DNA from: Saprospiraceae bacterium
GTDB taxonomy: Bacteria; Bacteroidota; Bacteroidia; Chitinophagales; Saprospiraceae
Length of the DNA stretch: 64,000 bases
Reading direction: 5' to 3'
NCBI GenBank assembly: GCA_016710115.1
Contig: JADJLN010000004.1
Coordinates: 307,857 to 371,856 of the forward strand
Shown: piece after piece, positions 18,301 through 27,422 of the stretch
Layout of the letters: every line of letters starts with the position of its first letter
How positions within the stretch are numbered: the first letter of the stretch is position 1
Position numbers and translations under genes: made by a program
The notes under the pieces: model-generated
Seen by the model: only the letters and a program-made list of their open reading frames with translations
The model's database searches: none
Told to the model about the DNA's origin: nothing

Positions 18301-18377
18301 TGCCCCCGGGTGTCTACTGGGTAGAAGTGATGCAGGGTCGGGAGATCGGTCGAACTGCCTGGACCAAAATTCATTGA
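15330..18377 (+). CDS. Secreted M4 (thermolysin-like) metalloprotease with type IX sorting domain, frame broken
   Basis: After correction about 1,015 residues: signal peptide, FTP/PepSY-type propeptide, M4 catalytic domain, a beta-propeller-like region and a C-terminal type IX secretion sorting domain. The zinc motif is GHEMTHGV, the third ligand lies in NESFADIFA, and the catalytic His is in GGVHINSGIPNHAF. The tail EPNPGTTGFTLRG...GVYWVEVMQ fits the type A sorting domain. One-base deletions are inferred near 17037, 17087 and 17812, and an in-frame TGA at 17146-17148 follows NAVGIGS, where a GGA codon is expected. A nine-to-ten-base G run (17153-17163) follows the TGA. An alternative reading is that the protease ends at this TGA and the rest is a separate remnant. 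Confidence 0.78.
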
Positions 18378-18455
18378 GGTGAGCAGGTTTGGACACGTCA
18401 CTGAGCTCTGTCAGTACGCTGAACAGGTTGGTCAATATGAGCGGATGAGCCAGCG

Positions 18456-19447
18456 ATGAAAGTCCTGATCATCCGGTTCAGTTCAATTGGCGATATCGTC
18501 CTGACAACTCCGGTCATCCGTTGTGTTCATCTCCAGTTGGGAGCTGAAATTCATGTGATCACAAAACGTGCATTTGCGTCTATTCTGGAACCCAATCCGT
18601 ATGTCGCCAGGATCCATGCACTGGATAATGAGATGGAGGAAGTGCTTCCTGCATTACAACGCGAGCAGTTTGATCTGGTGATCGATCTGCACAAGAATAT
18701 CCGCTCGATTCGGTTACGGAAGCAATTGACATGCCCCTCCATCGGGTTTTGACAAGCTCAATGTAAAAAAAATGGCTGTTGACTGGTTTCAAGATCGACC
18801 GATTGCCTCGGAAACATCTCGTAGACCGGTATTTTGAATCACTCTCCCCGCTGGGTGTAACCAACGATCAGGCAGGGCTGGACTATTTTATTCCTGCGTC
18901 AGAAACGGTTGATCCACAGCAATGGATAAAGGGATCATTCGGTGTGCTCGTTCTCGGTGCTGCTCACATGACGAAACGAATTCCCATTGCAACGATGACC
19001 GCAATCCTGGCTGATCTCCGAATGCCGATCCTGCTCGTTGGTGGTCCGGGAGATGTGCAAACCGGTGAAGAGCTGGTCCGGGCTGTTGGTCGGGAGGATG
19101 TAGTCAATGTAGCCGGTCAGGTGTCCTTGCATGGATCGGCGGATATCATTCGCCAGGCCACTGTGGTGATCACACCTGATACCGGTATGATGCACATTGC
19201 TGCAGCATTTCGAAAACCGGTCGTCAGCGTATGGGGGAATACGGTGCCTGCATTCGGAATGTATCCCTATATACCCGGACATCCGGAACGGGAAATCCGG
19301 TTCGAAGTCGAGGGACTGGCTTGCCGGCCCTGTTCAAAGATCGGATATGATCGATGTCCCAAAGGACATTTCCGGTGTATGACAGATCAACCCACCCGAA
19401 TGATCGCGCGATCTGCAATGGAATTGACAGACTGGAACAATAAATAG
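18456..19447 (+). CDS. Glycosyltransferase family 9 (heptosyltransferase-like), frame broken twice
   Basis: A GT9 enzyme, the family that transfers heptose or related sugars to the lipopolysaccharide core at the inner membrane. The start MKVLIIRFSSIGDIVLTTPVIR is highly typical, and the C-terminal half carries LLVGGPGDVQTGEELV, ITPDTGMMHIAAAFRKPVV and CRPCSK. Two extra bases in short runs break the frame: a T near 18750 (PSIGF joins DKLNV) and an A near 18772 (NVKK joins WLLTGFKIDR). Corrected length is about 330 residues, as usual. The acceptor cannot be read from the sequence. It precedes the PorP/SprF gene, which has its own promoter. Confidence 0.86.
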
Positions 19448-19467
19448 GGAGGCCGGGCTGACATGAT

Positions 19468-19497
19468 TTGCGGTTTGAGTTGAAACCGCTATATTTC
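19468..19497 (+). promoter_or_regulatory. Promoter of the porP/sprF-like gene
   Basis: TTG at 19468-19470, a 19-base spacer and TATATTTC at 19490-19497 match the consensus with one mismatch in the last base. The spacer itself contains an inverted repeat, CGGTTT/AAACCG (19471-19488), which could be an operator or chance. Confidence 0.55.
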
Positions 19498-19518
19498 GCC
19501 ATCTAATCAATATGTGAT

Positions 19519-20535
19519 ATGTTGAAGAAATTACTCGTTAGTGCATTGTTGGGATTGAGTGTATGGGTGTTGCCTGCCCAGGATGTGCATTTTACCCAGT
19601 TTACGATGTCTCCACTGATGTTGAATCCTGCGAATACAGGCGCATTTTTCGGTTCTTACCGGATCGGTGGCATCTATCGTGACCAATGGGCACATCTGAG
19701 CAATTCATTTCAGACACCAGCTCTGTATGTCGATGCACCGATTATTCGGGGATTCCGGAAAAATGACTGGGTCGGCGTTGGCGTCAACTTTTTTCAGGAT
19801 AAAGCGGGCATTGCAGGCTTGCAATTCAGTGGATTACAAATGTCAGCAGCGTATCATTTGTCCTTGGACAAAAAACGGAAGAGCGTGCTGACATTCGGGT
19901 TTGGCGGTGGATCCATGAATCGACGTATCAATCTCAATAGTGACAAGATCAAGCTGTATGATGAACTCGAAGATCAGACGGGTACGGTCATCAGTCAGGA
20001 CAGGATGAATGTGCAGGAGAAGACAGACTATATCGATTTGCATGGGGGGCTGCTGTTTACCCAAAAACTGAAAAGCGGGAAAGCCCTGCATATTGGAATT
20101 GCACTCAACCACCTCAACAAACCTGATTATAAACTGAGTGGGGGCAACGGAGATGCCGATCGATTGCCGATGCGCTTGTCAGGTTCAGCGGATATAGAAT
20201 TTGCGTTAAATGACAAATGGTCACTTACCCCGGCAATCCTTGTCCAGAATATGACCAATATTCAGGAGATCCAGGCGCAGGCACTGGCCGGATATCTCTT
20301 TCATGCTGAAAAGCAGATCACGCTGTTGGGGGGCCTGGGTTACCGGTTGGGCGATGCCATTCCGGTGATTGTGGGCGCCCAGTGGAAAACGTTCAGAGTT
20401 GGTGTGAGTTGGGATTACAATACATCGGATGTCACACCAAACGGGAATGGCGGTTTTGAGATTGCAGCCTCCTATATCGGCCGGATCTTCAAGAAACCTT
20501 CAGTAAAACGGGTCATTATTTGCCCACGGTATTAA
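19519..20535 (+). CDS. PorP/SprF family type IX secretion membrane protein
   Basis: A 338-residue outer-membrane beta-barrel protein with a signal peptide ending near LPAQD. The family opening DVHFTQFTMSPLMLNPANTG and the motif YRDQWAHLSNSFQTPALYVD are both clear. PorP/SprF proteins belong to the type IX secretion and gliding machinery, or act with individual large adhesins or secreted partners. It is followed 30 bases later by a PD40-OmpA protein, the usual genomic partner, so the two probably act together in anchoring the machinery to peptidoglycan. Which type IX substrate it serves is unknown; two proteins with sorting domains are encoded in this window. Confidence 0.92.
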   Translation: MLKKLLVSALLGLSVWVLPAQDVHFTQFTMSPLMLNPANTGAFFGSYRIGGIYRDQWAHLSNSFQTPALYVDAPIIRGFRKNDWVGVGVNFFQDKAGIAGLQFSGLQMSAAYHLSLDKKRKSVLTFGFGGGSMNRRINLNSDKIKLYDELEDQTGTVISQDRMNVQEKTDYIDLHGGLLFTQKLKSGKALHIGIALNHLNKPDYKLSGGNGDADRLPMRLSGSADIEFALNDKWSLTPAILVQNMTNIQEIQAQALAGYLFHAEKQITLLGGLGYRLGDAIPVIVGAQWKTFRVGVSWDYNTSDVTPNGNGGFEIAASYIGRIFKKPSVKRVIICPRY

Positions 20536-20565
20536 TTCATTGAATCACATCAATCCTCCCCTTAT

Positions 20566-23010
20566 ATGATCATCAGATCCGTCGTAGTAGCCAGTTTGTT
20601 GTTTGCATTCATCCCCTTCGGATGGTGCCAACCAGCGAATGAACCGACTGCAGAAGCCAATCTCAAGTTTGCACTTGAATTGTACGAGCAGCAGGATTAT
20701 ACGAATGCCAGGGAGAAACTGGAAAAGGCTTACGAGGACTTCAAGTCCAATGAAGTGGCCTGGAAGCTGGCTATGTCTCATTATTACAGCCGGGATTACC
20801 GCCGCGCTGAAATGGCCTTCAACCGGATTGACCGGCGGGATAAGGCCGATGAATATCCTGAGTCACAACTGTGGAAGGCCAGGATGATGAAGATGAATGG
20901 AAAATACGAGGAAGCGATCGGCGAATTGAATGATATTGTCAAGTCGGATGCTGACCCGTATATCAAGCAGGCGGCAGCGCTCGAATTAGAGGGCGCCAAC
21001 ATGGCCGTTGGAAGCAAGGAACAGGTCAGAATGACCATAGAAAATGCGGGGAAGGAAATCAACTATCCGGGCAGTGAGGGGAGTGTATTCATTTCTCCCA
21101 ATGGGGAAGAATTGTACTACACATCCTATATGTTGACGGAATCGCTTGTTCTCGGCAAGGATGTGGAACCCGTCTACTGTCAGGGCATCCGGGCCGCATG
21201 GAGTGAGGACAAATGGGGCCCTGGATCTGCTTTGGATGACAAGATCAACCGGGAAGAGTACAACACCGGGAATATCAGTGTCAGTCCCTCTGGTGACCGC
21301 CTGTTTTTTACGCGTGTGATCATGAAGGTCGACAGTATGCAGGAGAGTCGGATCTATGTATCCAATCGCGAGAGTGCGGGCTGGGGGCCAGCGTATGAGT
21401 TGACTGGTGTCAATGGGGACTGGATCGCCAAGCAGCCCTGTGTTGGCGAACTCTTTGGATCAGAAGTGCTGTATTTTGTATCGGATAAACCGGGCGGCCA
21501 TGGCGGTTTCGATATCTATTACGCAAAAAAAACAGGTGAAACCAGTTATGCAGATCCGATCAATCTCGGAGATGTCATTAATGGTGCCGGAGACGAGATC
21601 ACTCCTTTCTACCGGGAAGGCCGGCTGTATTTCAGTACGACATCGTTACCCAGTTTCGGTGGGTTCGATATCCATTTTTCTGATTGGAACGGCTCTGTCT
21701 GGAGTAAGCCAGCCAATCTGGGACAGGGTTTCAACTCTTCGGTGGATGATTTTGGTTTCTCCGTTGATGCCACAGGATATAAAGGTGCCCTGTTATCCAA
21801 TCGCCCGGAAGGGAAATCCCTGGATAGCCGGACCTGCTGTGACGACATCTATACCTTCCAGATATCACCGATCAAACTGGACCTGTTGGCCAGTGTCAAG
21901 GATGGAAAAGTAGATGGACTGCTGCGCGGTGTTCAGGTGCAATTGATTGAGATGACGGGCGACAAAATGGGTGTGACCACTACAGCGGCAACCGGTGAGA
22001 AGGGAGCAGCTGCATTCCAGCTTGGGCTGGACAAAGCCTATCGGATCATCGCTTCGGCTGATGGATATGTCGGTGATACACTTGACTTCAATACAGCGAG
22101 TATCAAGGAAGACATGACCTTTAAAAAGACCCTGGTCATGATGCCCATTCCCAAAGAACCCGAATATGAGGTATACACCACTGAAGAGCCCATTCGTCTG
22201 AACAGTATCTATTACGATTATGATGATGACAAGATCCTGCCCGAGTCAGAGCCGGACCTTCAATTGCTCCTCGAGTTGATGGCACAGTATGGTGATATGG
22301 TCATTGAACTGTCATCACATACGGATGCCCGGGGTGACGATGATTACAACCAGAACCTGTCCCAGCGTCGTGCACAGTCAGCAACGAACTGGCTCCTGGC
22401 TAAAGGCGTTGATCCTGCGCGTATTCGGCCTGTCGGTTATGGTGAAACCCAGATACTGAATCAATGTGCAAATGGGGTGGAGTGTACAGATGATGAACAC
22501 CGGTTCAACAGACGTACGGAATTCAAGATCATTTCCGGACCTACCTCGATTAAAATTGAAAAGACACGACTCAAGAGTCTGCCGGAGGAAGATGCCCCGT
22601 CGTCCCGCCCGAATAACAACCGGAATCGCCGTCGTGGGGGAGGGGGAGACTCTGTATCCACACAGCCATATGCCACTCAACCGGCATTGTCATGGGATAC
22701 AGATGGCGTCCAGTTTGGAAAATTGAAGAAGGGAGAACAGCGAGACCATGTCTTTACCTTCACCAACACAGGTTCTTCCAATGTGACAATTGAGATTTGT
22801 TCGGCTTGCGATTGTATGACCCTCGACTGGACCACACTGCCAGTCAAGCCGGGAATGAAAGGTACTGTCAAGGCACACTTCGATACCAGTAAAAAAGAAG
22901 TCGGTGATGTGGTCAGTGATTTTATCAATGTCATCCTGGAACAACGTGATCCGTCGACGGGATATCCGATCATTCATGAATTGAAGTATGAGGCTGTGAT
23001 TGTTGAATAG
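20566..23010 (+). CDS. TPR-PD40-OmpA protein with C-terminal DUF1573 domain
   Basis: An 814-residue exported protein with a signal peptide cut near GWCQ. Domains in order are TPR helices (about 20-130), a PD40-type beta-propeller (about 165-430, with repeated FVSDKPGGHGGFDIYY-like blades), a carboxypeptidase-regulatory-like fold (about 445-520), an OmpA peptidoglycan-binding domain (about 545-660, LSSHTDARGDDDYNQNLSQR), a low-complexity basic linker (SRPNNNRNRRRGGGG) and a DUF1573 immunoglobulin-like domain (about 709-814, VFTFTNTGSSNVTIEICSAC). The first part is the standard partner of PorP/SprF; the terminal DUF1573 is an addition I would not expect in that family. The frame is intact. Confidence 0.9.
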   Translation: MIIRSVVVASLLFAFIPFGWCQPANEPTAEANLKFALELYEQQDYTNAREKLEKAYEDFKSNEVAWKLAMSHYYSRDYRRAEMAFNRIDRRDKADEYPESQLWKARMMKMNGKYEEAIGELNDIVKSDADPYIKQAAALELEGANMAVGSKEQVRMTIENAGKEINYPGSEGSVFISPNGEELYYTSYMLTESLVLGKDVEPVYCQGIRAAWSEDKWGPGSALDDKINREEYNTGNISVSPSGDRLFFTRVIMKVDSMQESRIYVSNRESAGWGPAYELTGVNGDWIAKQPCVGELFGSEVLYFVSDKPGGHGGFDIYYAKKTGETSYADPINLGDVINGAGDEITPFYREGRLYFSTTSLPSFGGFDIHFSDWNGSVWSKPANLGQGFNSSVDDFGFSVDATGYKGALLSNRPEGKSLDSRTCCDDIYTFQISPIKLDLLASVKDGKVDGLLRGVQVQLIEMTGDKMGVTTTAATGEKGAAAFQLGLDKAYRIIASADGYVGDTLDFNTASIKEDMTFKKTLVMMPIPKEPEYEVYTTEEPIRLNSIYYDYDDDKILPESEPDLQLLLELMAQYGDMVIELSSHTDARGDDDYNQNLSQRRAQSATNWLLAKGVDPARIRPVGYGETQILNQCANGVECTDDEHRFNRRTEFKIISGPTSIKIEKTRLKSLPEEDAPSSRPNNNRNRRRGGGGDSVSTQPYATQPALSWDTDGVQFGKLKKGEQRDHVFTFTNTGSSNVTIEICSACDCMTLDWTTLPVKPGMKGTVKAHFDTSKKEVGDVVSDFINVILEQRDPSTGYPIIHELKYEAVIVE

Positions 23011-23038
23011 ACGGATCAAGCTCATAAAACATATATAT

Positions 23039-23067
23039 GACCCGTCCTTTGTGGCGGGTCTTTTTTT
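23039..23067 (+). terminator. Terminator after the OmpA-type gene
   Basis: GACCCG (23039-23044) pairs with CGGGTC (23055-23060), extended inward by wobble pairs, and is followed by seven T. It ends 11 bases before the pnuC ATG. Confidence 0.8.
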
Positions 23068-23078
23068 ACAGGAAAACT

Positions 23079-23672
23079 ATGAATCTGATCGAGTGGGGTG
23101 CCGTTGTGTTCAATGTGCTGTATGTTGTCCTGGCAGCGCGGCGGCATATCGCTTGCTGGCCGGCAGGCATTGTGGGTGTCGTGCTTTCTTTTGTTGTTTA
23201 CTGTTCCGCCAGGTTGTATTCTGATGCTACACTCCAGGTGTGTTATCTGGGATTGAGCATTTATGGCTGGTGGCAATGGTCCAAAGGCAAGGAGGAGGAA
23301 AATCGATCCATTCGACGGATGGATTTCCAGTTGCATTTCCGTATCCTCATGCTGGGTCTGGTATCCGGGTTGGCGACGGGATGGTTCTGGTCATTCTTTG
23401 ATGCTGCACTTCCTTTCATTGATGGGTTGACAACAAGTTTTGGTCTCTTGACCACCTGGCTGGTGGCGAAACGTTATCTGGAGAACTGGATCTACTGGAT
23501 TGTGATCGATCTGGTTTGTGTCGGTGTGTATATCAACCGGGAGATCGATGCCTTTGTCTACCTCTTTCTGCTGTACACGATATTGGCAGTCTGGGGGTGG
23601 TGGAGCTGGCGAAAAGAGCTTTTGGAGCACCGTGATAACGGGGATTCCAGGCAGATCGAAATACAACTATAA
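23079..23672 (+). CDS. pnuC: Nicotinamide riboside transporter PnuC
   Basis: A 197-residue inner-membrane protein with about seven hydrophobic helices that imports nicotinamide riboside for NAD synthesis. Family marks are LGLSIYGWWQWSKGKEEE and ENWIYWIVIDLVCVGVY. The ATG at 23079 (MNLIEWGAVVFNVLYVVLA) was chosen because it starts directly before the first membrane helix; upstream in-frame codons overlap the preceding terminator. It precedes the NADH-consuming Nqr operon, but with a separate promoter in between, so shared regulation is not implied. Confidence 0.9.
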   Translation: MNLIEWGAVVFNVLYVVLAARRHIACWPAGIVGVVLSFVVYCSARLYSDATLQVCYLGLSIYGWWQWSKGKEEENRSIRRMDFQLHFRILMLGLVSGLATGWFWSFFDAALPFIDGLTTSFGLLTTWLVAKRYLENWIYWIVIDLVCVGVYINREIDAFVYLFLLYTILAVWGWWSWRKELLEHRDNGDSRQIEIQL

Positions 23673-23745
23673 ATTAGATTGAATCTAAATTAAATAGGAG
23701 TGATCGAAATGACGATTATCACCGGATAAAACATTGGACACCTTA

Positions 23746-23753
23746 TATCTTTG
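23746..23753 (+). promoter_or_regulatory. Promoter -7 element of the nqr operon
   Basis: TATCTTTG fits TAnnTTTG and is followed by ACCGT, the same 13-base word seen before pyk. It lies eight bases before the TTG start assigned to nqrA, so the transcript would be nearly leaderless. No TTG occurs at the normal upstream spacing. Confidence 0.55.
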
Positions 23754-23761
23754 ACCGTGTT

Positions 23762-25412
23762 TTGAAAAAGCTTCAACTTTTGCTGGTCAAACCTCGCTCT
23801 ATTTTGAAACGGTTCTCCTTTCTTCTTGTCTTCGCCATGGCCTCGTTAACCCTCCAGGCTGCGCCCATTGGTTTGGTTTGGGAAATGCCGTCGACCCTGA
23901 CGGTTTTCCTGATCGCTGGTGTTCTTCTGATCCTGTTTCTGTTACTGACAGTCGGAAATAGTTTGCTTCAGGTACGTGCCAAGGAATTGGGAGTCCTGCA
24001 TTTTGCCAACTATTCTGTTCTTCCCAACCAGAAGGAAATGGGATTGGGCAATGGAGATCGTGAGGGCGTGATACGCATTCGAAAAGGGCATACGATCAAA
24101 CTGAAGGGCGTGTCGGAACATCGGATAGAAGAGGTGCAGGTTACTCGCTTTGCTGTCCAACCGACCAATGTGCACGGAATATCGCCAATTCCCAAACTGG
24201 AAGTTGCCGTTGGTGATATCGTCAAAGCAGGCGACCCTCTTTTTCATGACAAGAACCTGGAGCGGATCAAATTCGTTTCTCCGGTGTCAGGGGAAGTGGT
24301 TGAAATTCGCCGAGGGGCCAAGCGGGCAGTCACCCATGTGATCATCCTTGCCGATAAAAAGCAGGAGTATCGATCATTGACCCCTCCGGACCTCGGCAAA
24401 ATTGACCGGGAAGCATTGGTCGAATTTCTTGCAAGCAGTGGCGTTTGGCCCCTGATCCGTCAGCGGCCATTCAATGTGCTGGCCGATCTGAATACCATAC
24501 CACGTGATATTTTCATCTCCACTTTTGATACGGCACCTCTTGCCCCCGACAACAATCTGGTTGTGGAGGGCCAGGAGATTGCTTTTCAGAGCGGCCTGGA
24601 TGTTCTCGCGAAATTGACGTCGGGCAAGGTTCACCTTGGGCTGAATGCCGGAGATGCTGGTGCATCTGACGTATTCCGCAATGCCAGGGGAGTGGAGAAG
24701 CACTGGTTTAAAGGCATCCATCCGGCAGGGAATGTGGGCGTCCAGATCCACCATATCCATCCGATCCGTCCGGGCGATAAAGTCTGGACTCTCGGTGTTC
24801 AGGATGTAATTGCCATTGGCGCTCTGTTTACAGAAAAACGCTTTAACGGGTCGAGAACGGTGCCTTGTGTGGAGCTGAAGTCAAAGCTCCGCGGTATTTG
24901 CGCACATCGCTGGGCGCAAGTATCCAGGATCTGACCGGGGATCAGTTGGTCCGAGGATCATGTGCGTTGTGTCTCCGGAGATGTATTAAGCGGTGAAGGC
25001 AAATCGGGAGATGATTTTATGAATGCCACAGATGACCAGTTGACGATTCTTCGCGAGGGGATGAACTGGAAATGTTTGGCTGGCTGTTTCCCTGCGCGCC
25101 AGACCCTCTGTGTCGCCGACATTTTTGTCTGCCTTGATTCCGGGGACGACATATACTGCAGAAACAAACACACATGGGGAAGAACGGGCCTTCGTGGTCA
25201 CCGGTCTCTATGAAAAAGTCCTGCCAATGGACATTTACCCACAACATCTGTTGAAGAACATTCTTGCTGAAAATTTCGAGCGGATGGAAGGGTTGGGAAT
25301 CCATGAAGTTGTTGAAGAGGATCTTGCTTTGTGCGAATTTGTCTGCCCATCCAAGGTGAAGGTCCAGCAGATCCTTCGTCAGGGCATGCAGTTGATGATC
25401 GAGCAGGAATAA
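23762..25412 (+). CDS. nqrA: Na+-NQR subunit A with N-terminal membrane extension, frame broken
   Basis: Subunit A of the sodium-pumping NADH:quinone reductase. The NqrA core begins near residue 102 (GVIRIRKGHTIKLKG) and continues with VAVGDIVKAGDPLF and HIHPIRPGDKVWTLGVQD. In front of it are about 100 extra residues with a signal-like segment (about 15-33) and a second membrane helix (about 46-66, STLTVFLIAGVLLILFLLL). Canonical NqrA begins at the core and lacks a membrane anchor. About five one-base indels are inferred in the last third (near 24860, 24950, 25060, 25090 and 25103), between RTV and SPTFLSALIPGTTY. The TTG start at 23762 is uncertain; ATG 23837 is an alternative that removes the first hydrophobic segment. 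Confidence 0.85.
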
Positions 25413-25444
25413 ACAGTAAACCCAAGCCACAGCGAACTCGAGCT

Positions 25445-26698
25445 ATGAGTGCATTGATCAAATTTTTAAAGCGGGTGGAACCGGACAAGAAGAAAAGTCC
25501 GTTTTTGCATACCCTGTATGATGCCATCTATACGTTGATCTATACTCCGGATCACGTCACCCGAGGTGGGGTTCACATTCGTGACGGAATGGACCTGAAG
25601 CGGACGATGGTTATGGTTGTGCTGGCGTTACAGGCATGTTATGTGTTTGGAACCTGGAACATCGGGCAGCAGCATTTTGACGCTCTTGGTCTCTACCCCG
25701 GCATCTTTGACGGGTTGCATTTGAAACTCATTCATGGCTTGATCAAGGTGTTGCCAATCTTTATTGTGACCCACGTTGTCGGGTTGGGAATCGAGATCTG
25801 GTATGCCGCGAAAAAGGGGCATGGAGTTGAAGAAGGGTTTTTGGTCAGTGGCGCTTTGATCCCATTGATCATGCCGCCTGACATTCCTTTATGGATGTTG
25901 GCACTTGCTGTTGGATTTGCTACCTGGATCGGAAAGGAAGCATTTGGCGGCACCGGAAGGAATATCTGGAATATTGCTTTGCTGGCTCGCGTATTTATCT
26001 TTTTTGCCTACCCGCCAGAGATTTCCGGGGATCAGGTTTGGGTTTCCGGTCTCGATAAGGCGGCAGTAGGTGCTGCGGTTGATTACGGTTGGTGGCATTT
26101 GTCGGTGTTCAACGGGATCTTCGATTCCCTGGGTTGGGCGACATTCGATTCAGCGGCGACCGTGGTAGATGGATTTACCGGTGCCACGCCTTTGGCCTTG
26201 GCCTATTCCGGAGGTTGGGACGCCGTTACACAAGTGTACAGTGTCGACCAGATGTGGTGGGGTGGTATTCCCGGAAGTATTGGTGAAACATCAAAACCGT
26301 TGATCCTGATCGGTGCCGCGTTCCTCATTTTGATCGGTATTGGCTCCTGGCGGATCATGTTGTCCATGTTTTTGGGAGCGGCATTCATGGGTCTGATTTT
26401 CAATGCATGGGGTGCGACACCGTTTATGCAGGTGCCCTGGTATTATCAATTCTATATGGGCAGTTTCTTTTTCGCCATGGCGTTCATGGCTACTGATCCT
26501 GTCACGGCATCCGGGACAAACAAGGGGAAATGGATTTATGGCATGATGATCGGTGCTCTCGGCTTGTTAATTCGCGTAACGAATCCCGCGTATCCGGAAG
26601 GATGGATGCTTGCAATCCTGTTCATGAACATGTTTGCCCCTCTGATCGACCATTATGTGTTAGAAGCCAACATGAAAAAACGACTGAATCGTGCATAG
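25445..26698 (+). CDS. nqrB: Na+-NQR subunit B
   Basis: A 417-residue integral membrane subunit with about ten helices that carries a covalently bound FMN and takes part in Na+ movement and quinone reduction. The FMN-attachment threonine is in DGFTGATPLAL. The N-terminus MSALIKFLKRVEPD and the stretches AFGGTGRNIWNIALLARVF and FMATDPVTASGTNKGKW are characteristic. The ATG at 25445 was chosen for homology; the frame upstream overlaps the nqrA tail. nqrC starts eight bases before its stop. The frame is intact over its full length, in contrast to nqrA. Confidence 0.95.
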   Translation: MSALIKFLKRVEPDKKKSPFLHTLYDAIYTLIYTPDHVTRGGVHIRDGMDLKRTMVMVVLALQACYVFGTWNIGQQHFDALGLYPGIFDGLHLKLIHGLIKVLPIFIVTHVVGLGIEIWYAAKKGHGVEEGFLVSGALIPLIMPPDIPLWMLALAVGFATWIGKEAFGGTGRNIWNIALLARVFIFFAYPPEISGDQVWVSGLDKAAVGAAVDYGWWHLSVFNGIFDSLGWATFDSAATVVDGFTGATPLALAYSGGWDAVTQVYSVDQMWWGGIPGSIGETSKPLILIGAAFLILIGIGSWRIMLSMFLGAAFMGLIFNAWGATPFMQVPWYYQFYMGSFFFAMAFMATDPVTASGTNKGKWIYGMMIGALGLLIRVTNPAYPEGWMLAILFMNMFAPLIDHYVLEANMKKRLNRA

Positions 26699-27416
26699 TA
26701 CAAACTACATTATCCGATTTGTGCTGATCATGACCACGCTGGCCGCGTTGGTCCTTGCCTCCTTGAACACAATCCTGGGGCCTAAGCACGCGATGAATGA
26801 AAAGATCTACAACAAGAGAGCCATTCTGGCTGCTGTAAAGGATCATCTGGATGGTGCCAAGCTTGAAGAGATGTCTGACAAGCAAGTGGAAGAAATCTTC
26901 AAATCCAGTATCAAACAGGAGGTCTTGAATATGTCAGGAGATGTAGTTGAAGGGCAAGTTGCGGAAACCATTGATCTGGCCAAAGAAAAGAAGAAACCGG
27001 AATCTGATCGCTTGCTGCCTCTGTACATCTATGCCAATCAAGCAGGTGAACAATATTACATCGTCAGCGTCCGAGGAAGTGGGTTGTGGGATGAAATTTG
27101 GGGAAGTATAGCTCTGGAAAAGGATCTCAGAACGGTGGCAGGGGCTTCATTTGATCATAAAGGGGAAACACCAGGATTGGGTGCTGAGATTAAAGACAAT
27201 CCCGCGTTCCCGGACCAATTTCCAGGGAAGAAGATTATTGACGATCAAGGCACATATACTTCTGTAATCGTTAAAAAGGGTGGGGCAACCAATCCTGTAA
27301 ATGAAGTAGATGCGATATCCGGTGCTACGGTGACTTCAAATGGGGTCACAGAAATGCTGTATCGAGGAATCAATTACTATCAACCGTATTTCAGCAAGCT
27401 GGAAAAAAAATCATAA
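26691..27416 (+). CDS. nqrC: Na+-NQR subunit C
   Basis: A 241-residue subunit with one N-terminal membrane helix (FVLIMTTLAALVLASL) and a large periplasmic domain that holds a second covalent FMN. The attachment threonine lies in the motif DAISGATVTSNGV. The start is GTG at 26691, overlapping the nqrB stop by eight bases, so translation is probably coupled. The domain around ETPGLGAEIKDNPAFPDQF is typical of the family. Six bases separate it from nqrD. Confidence 0.94.
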   Translation: MHSTNYIIRFVLIMTTLAALVLASLNTILGPKHAMNEKIYNKRAILAAVKDHLDGAKLEEMSDKQVEEIFKSSIKQEVLNMSGDVVEGQVAETIDLAKEKKKPESDRLLPLYIYANQAGEQYYIVSVRGSGLWDEIWGSIALEKDLRTVAGASFDHKGETPGLGAEIKDNPAFPDQFPGKKIIDDQGTYTSVIVKKGGATNPVNEVDAISGATVTSNGVTEMLYRGINYYQPYFSKLEKKS

Positions 27417-27422
27417 CAGGGT

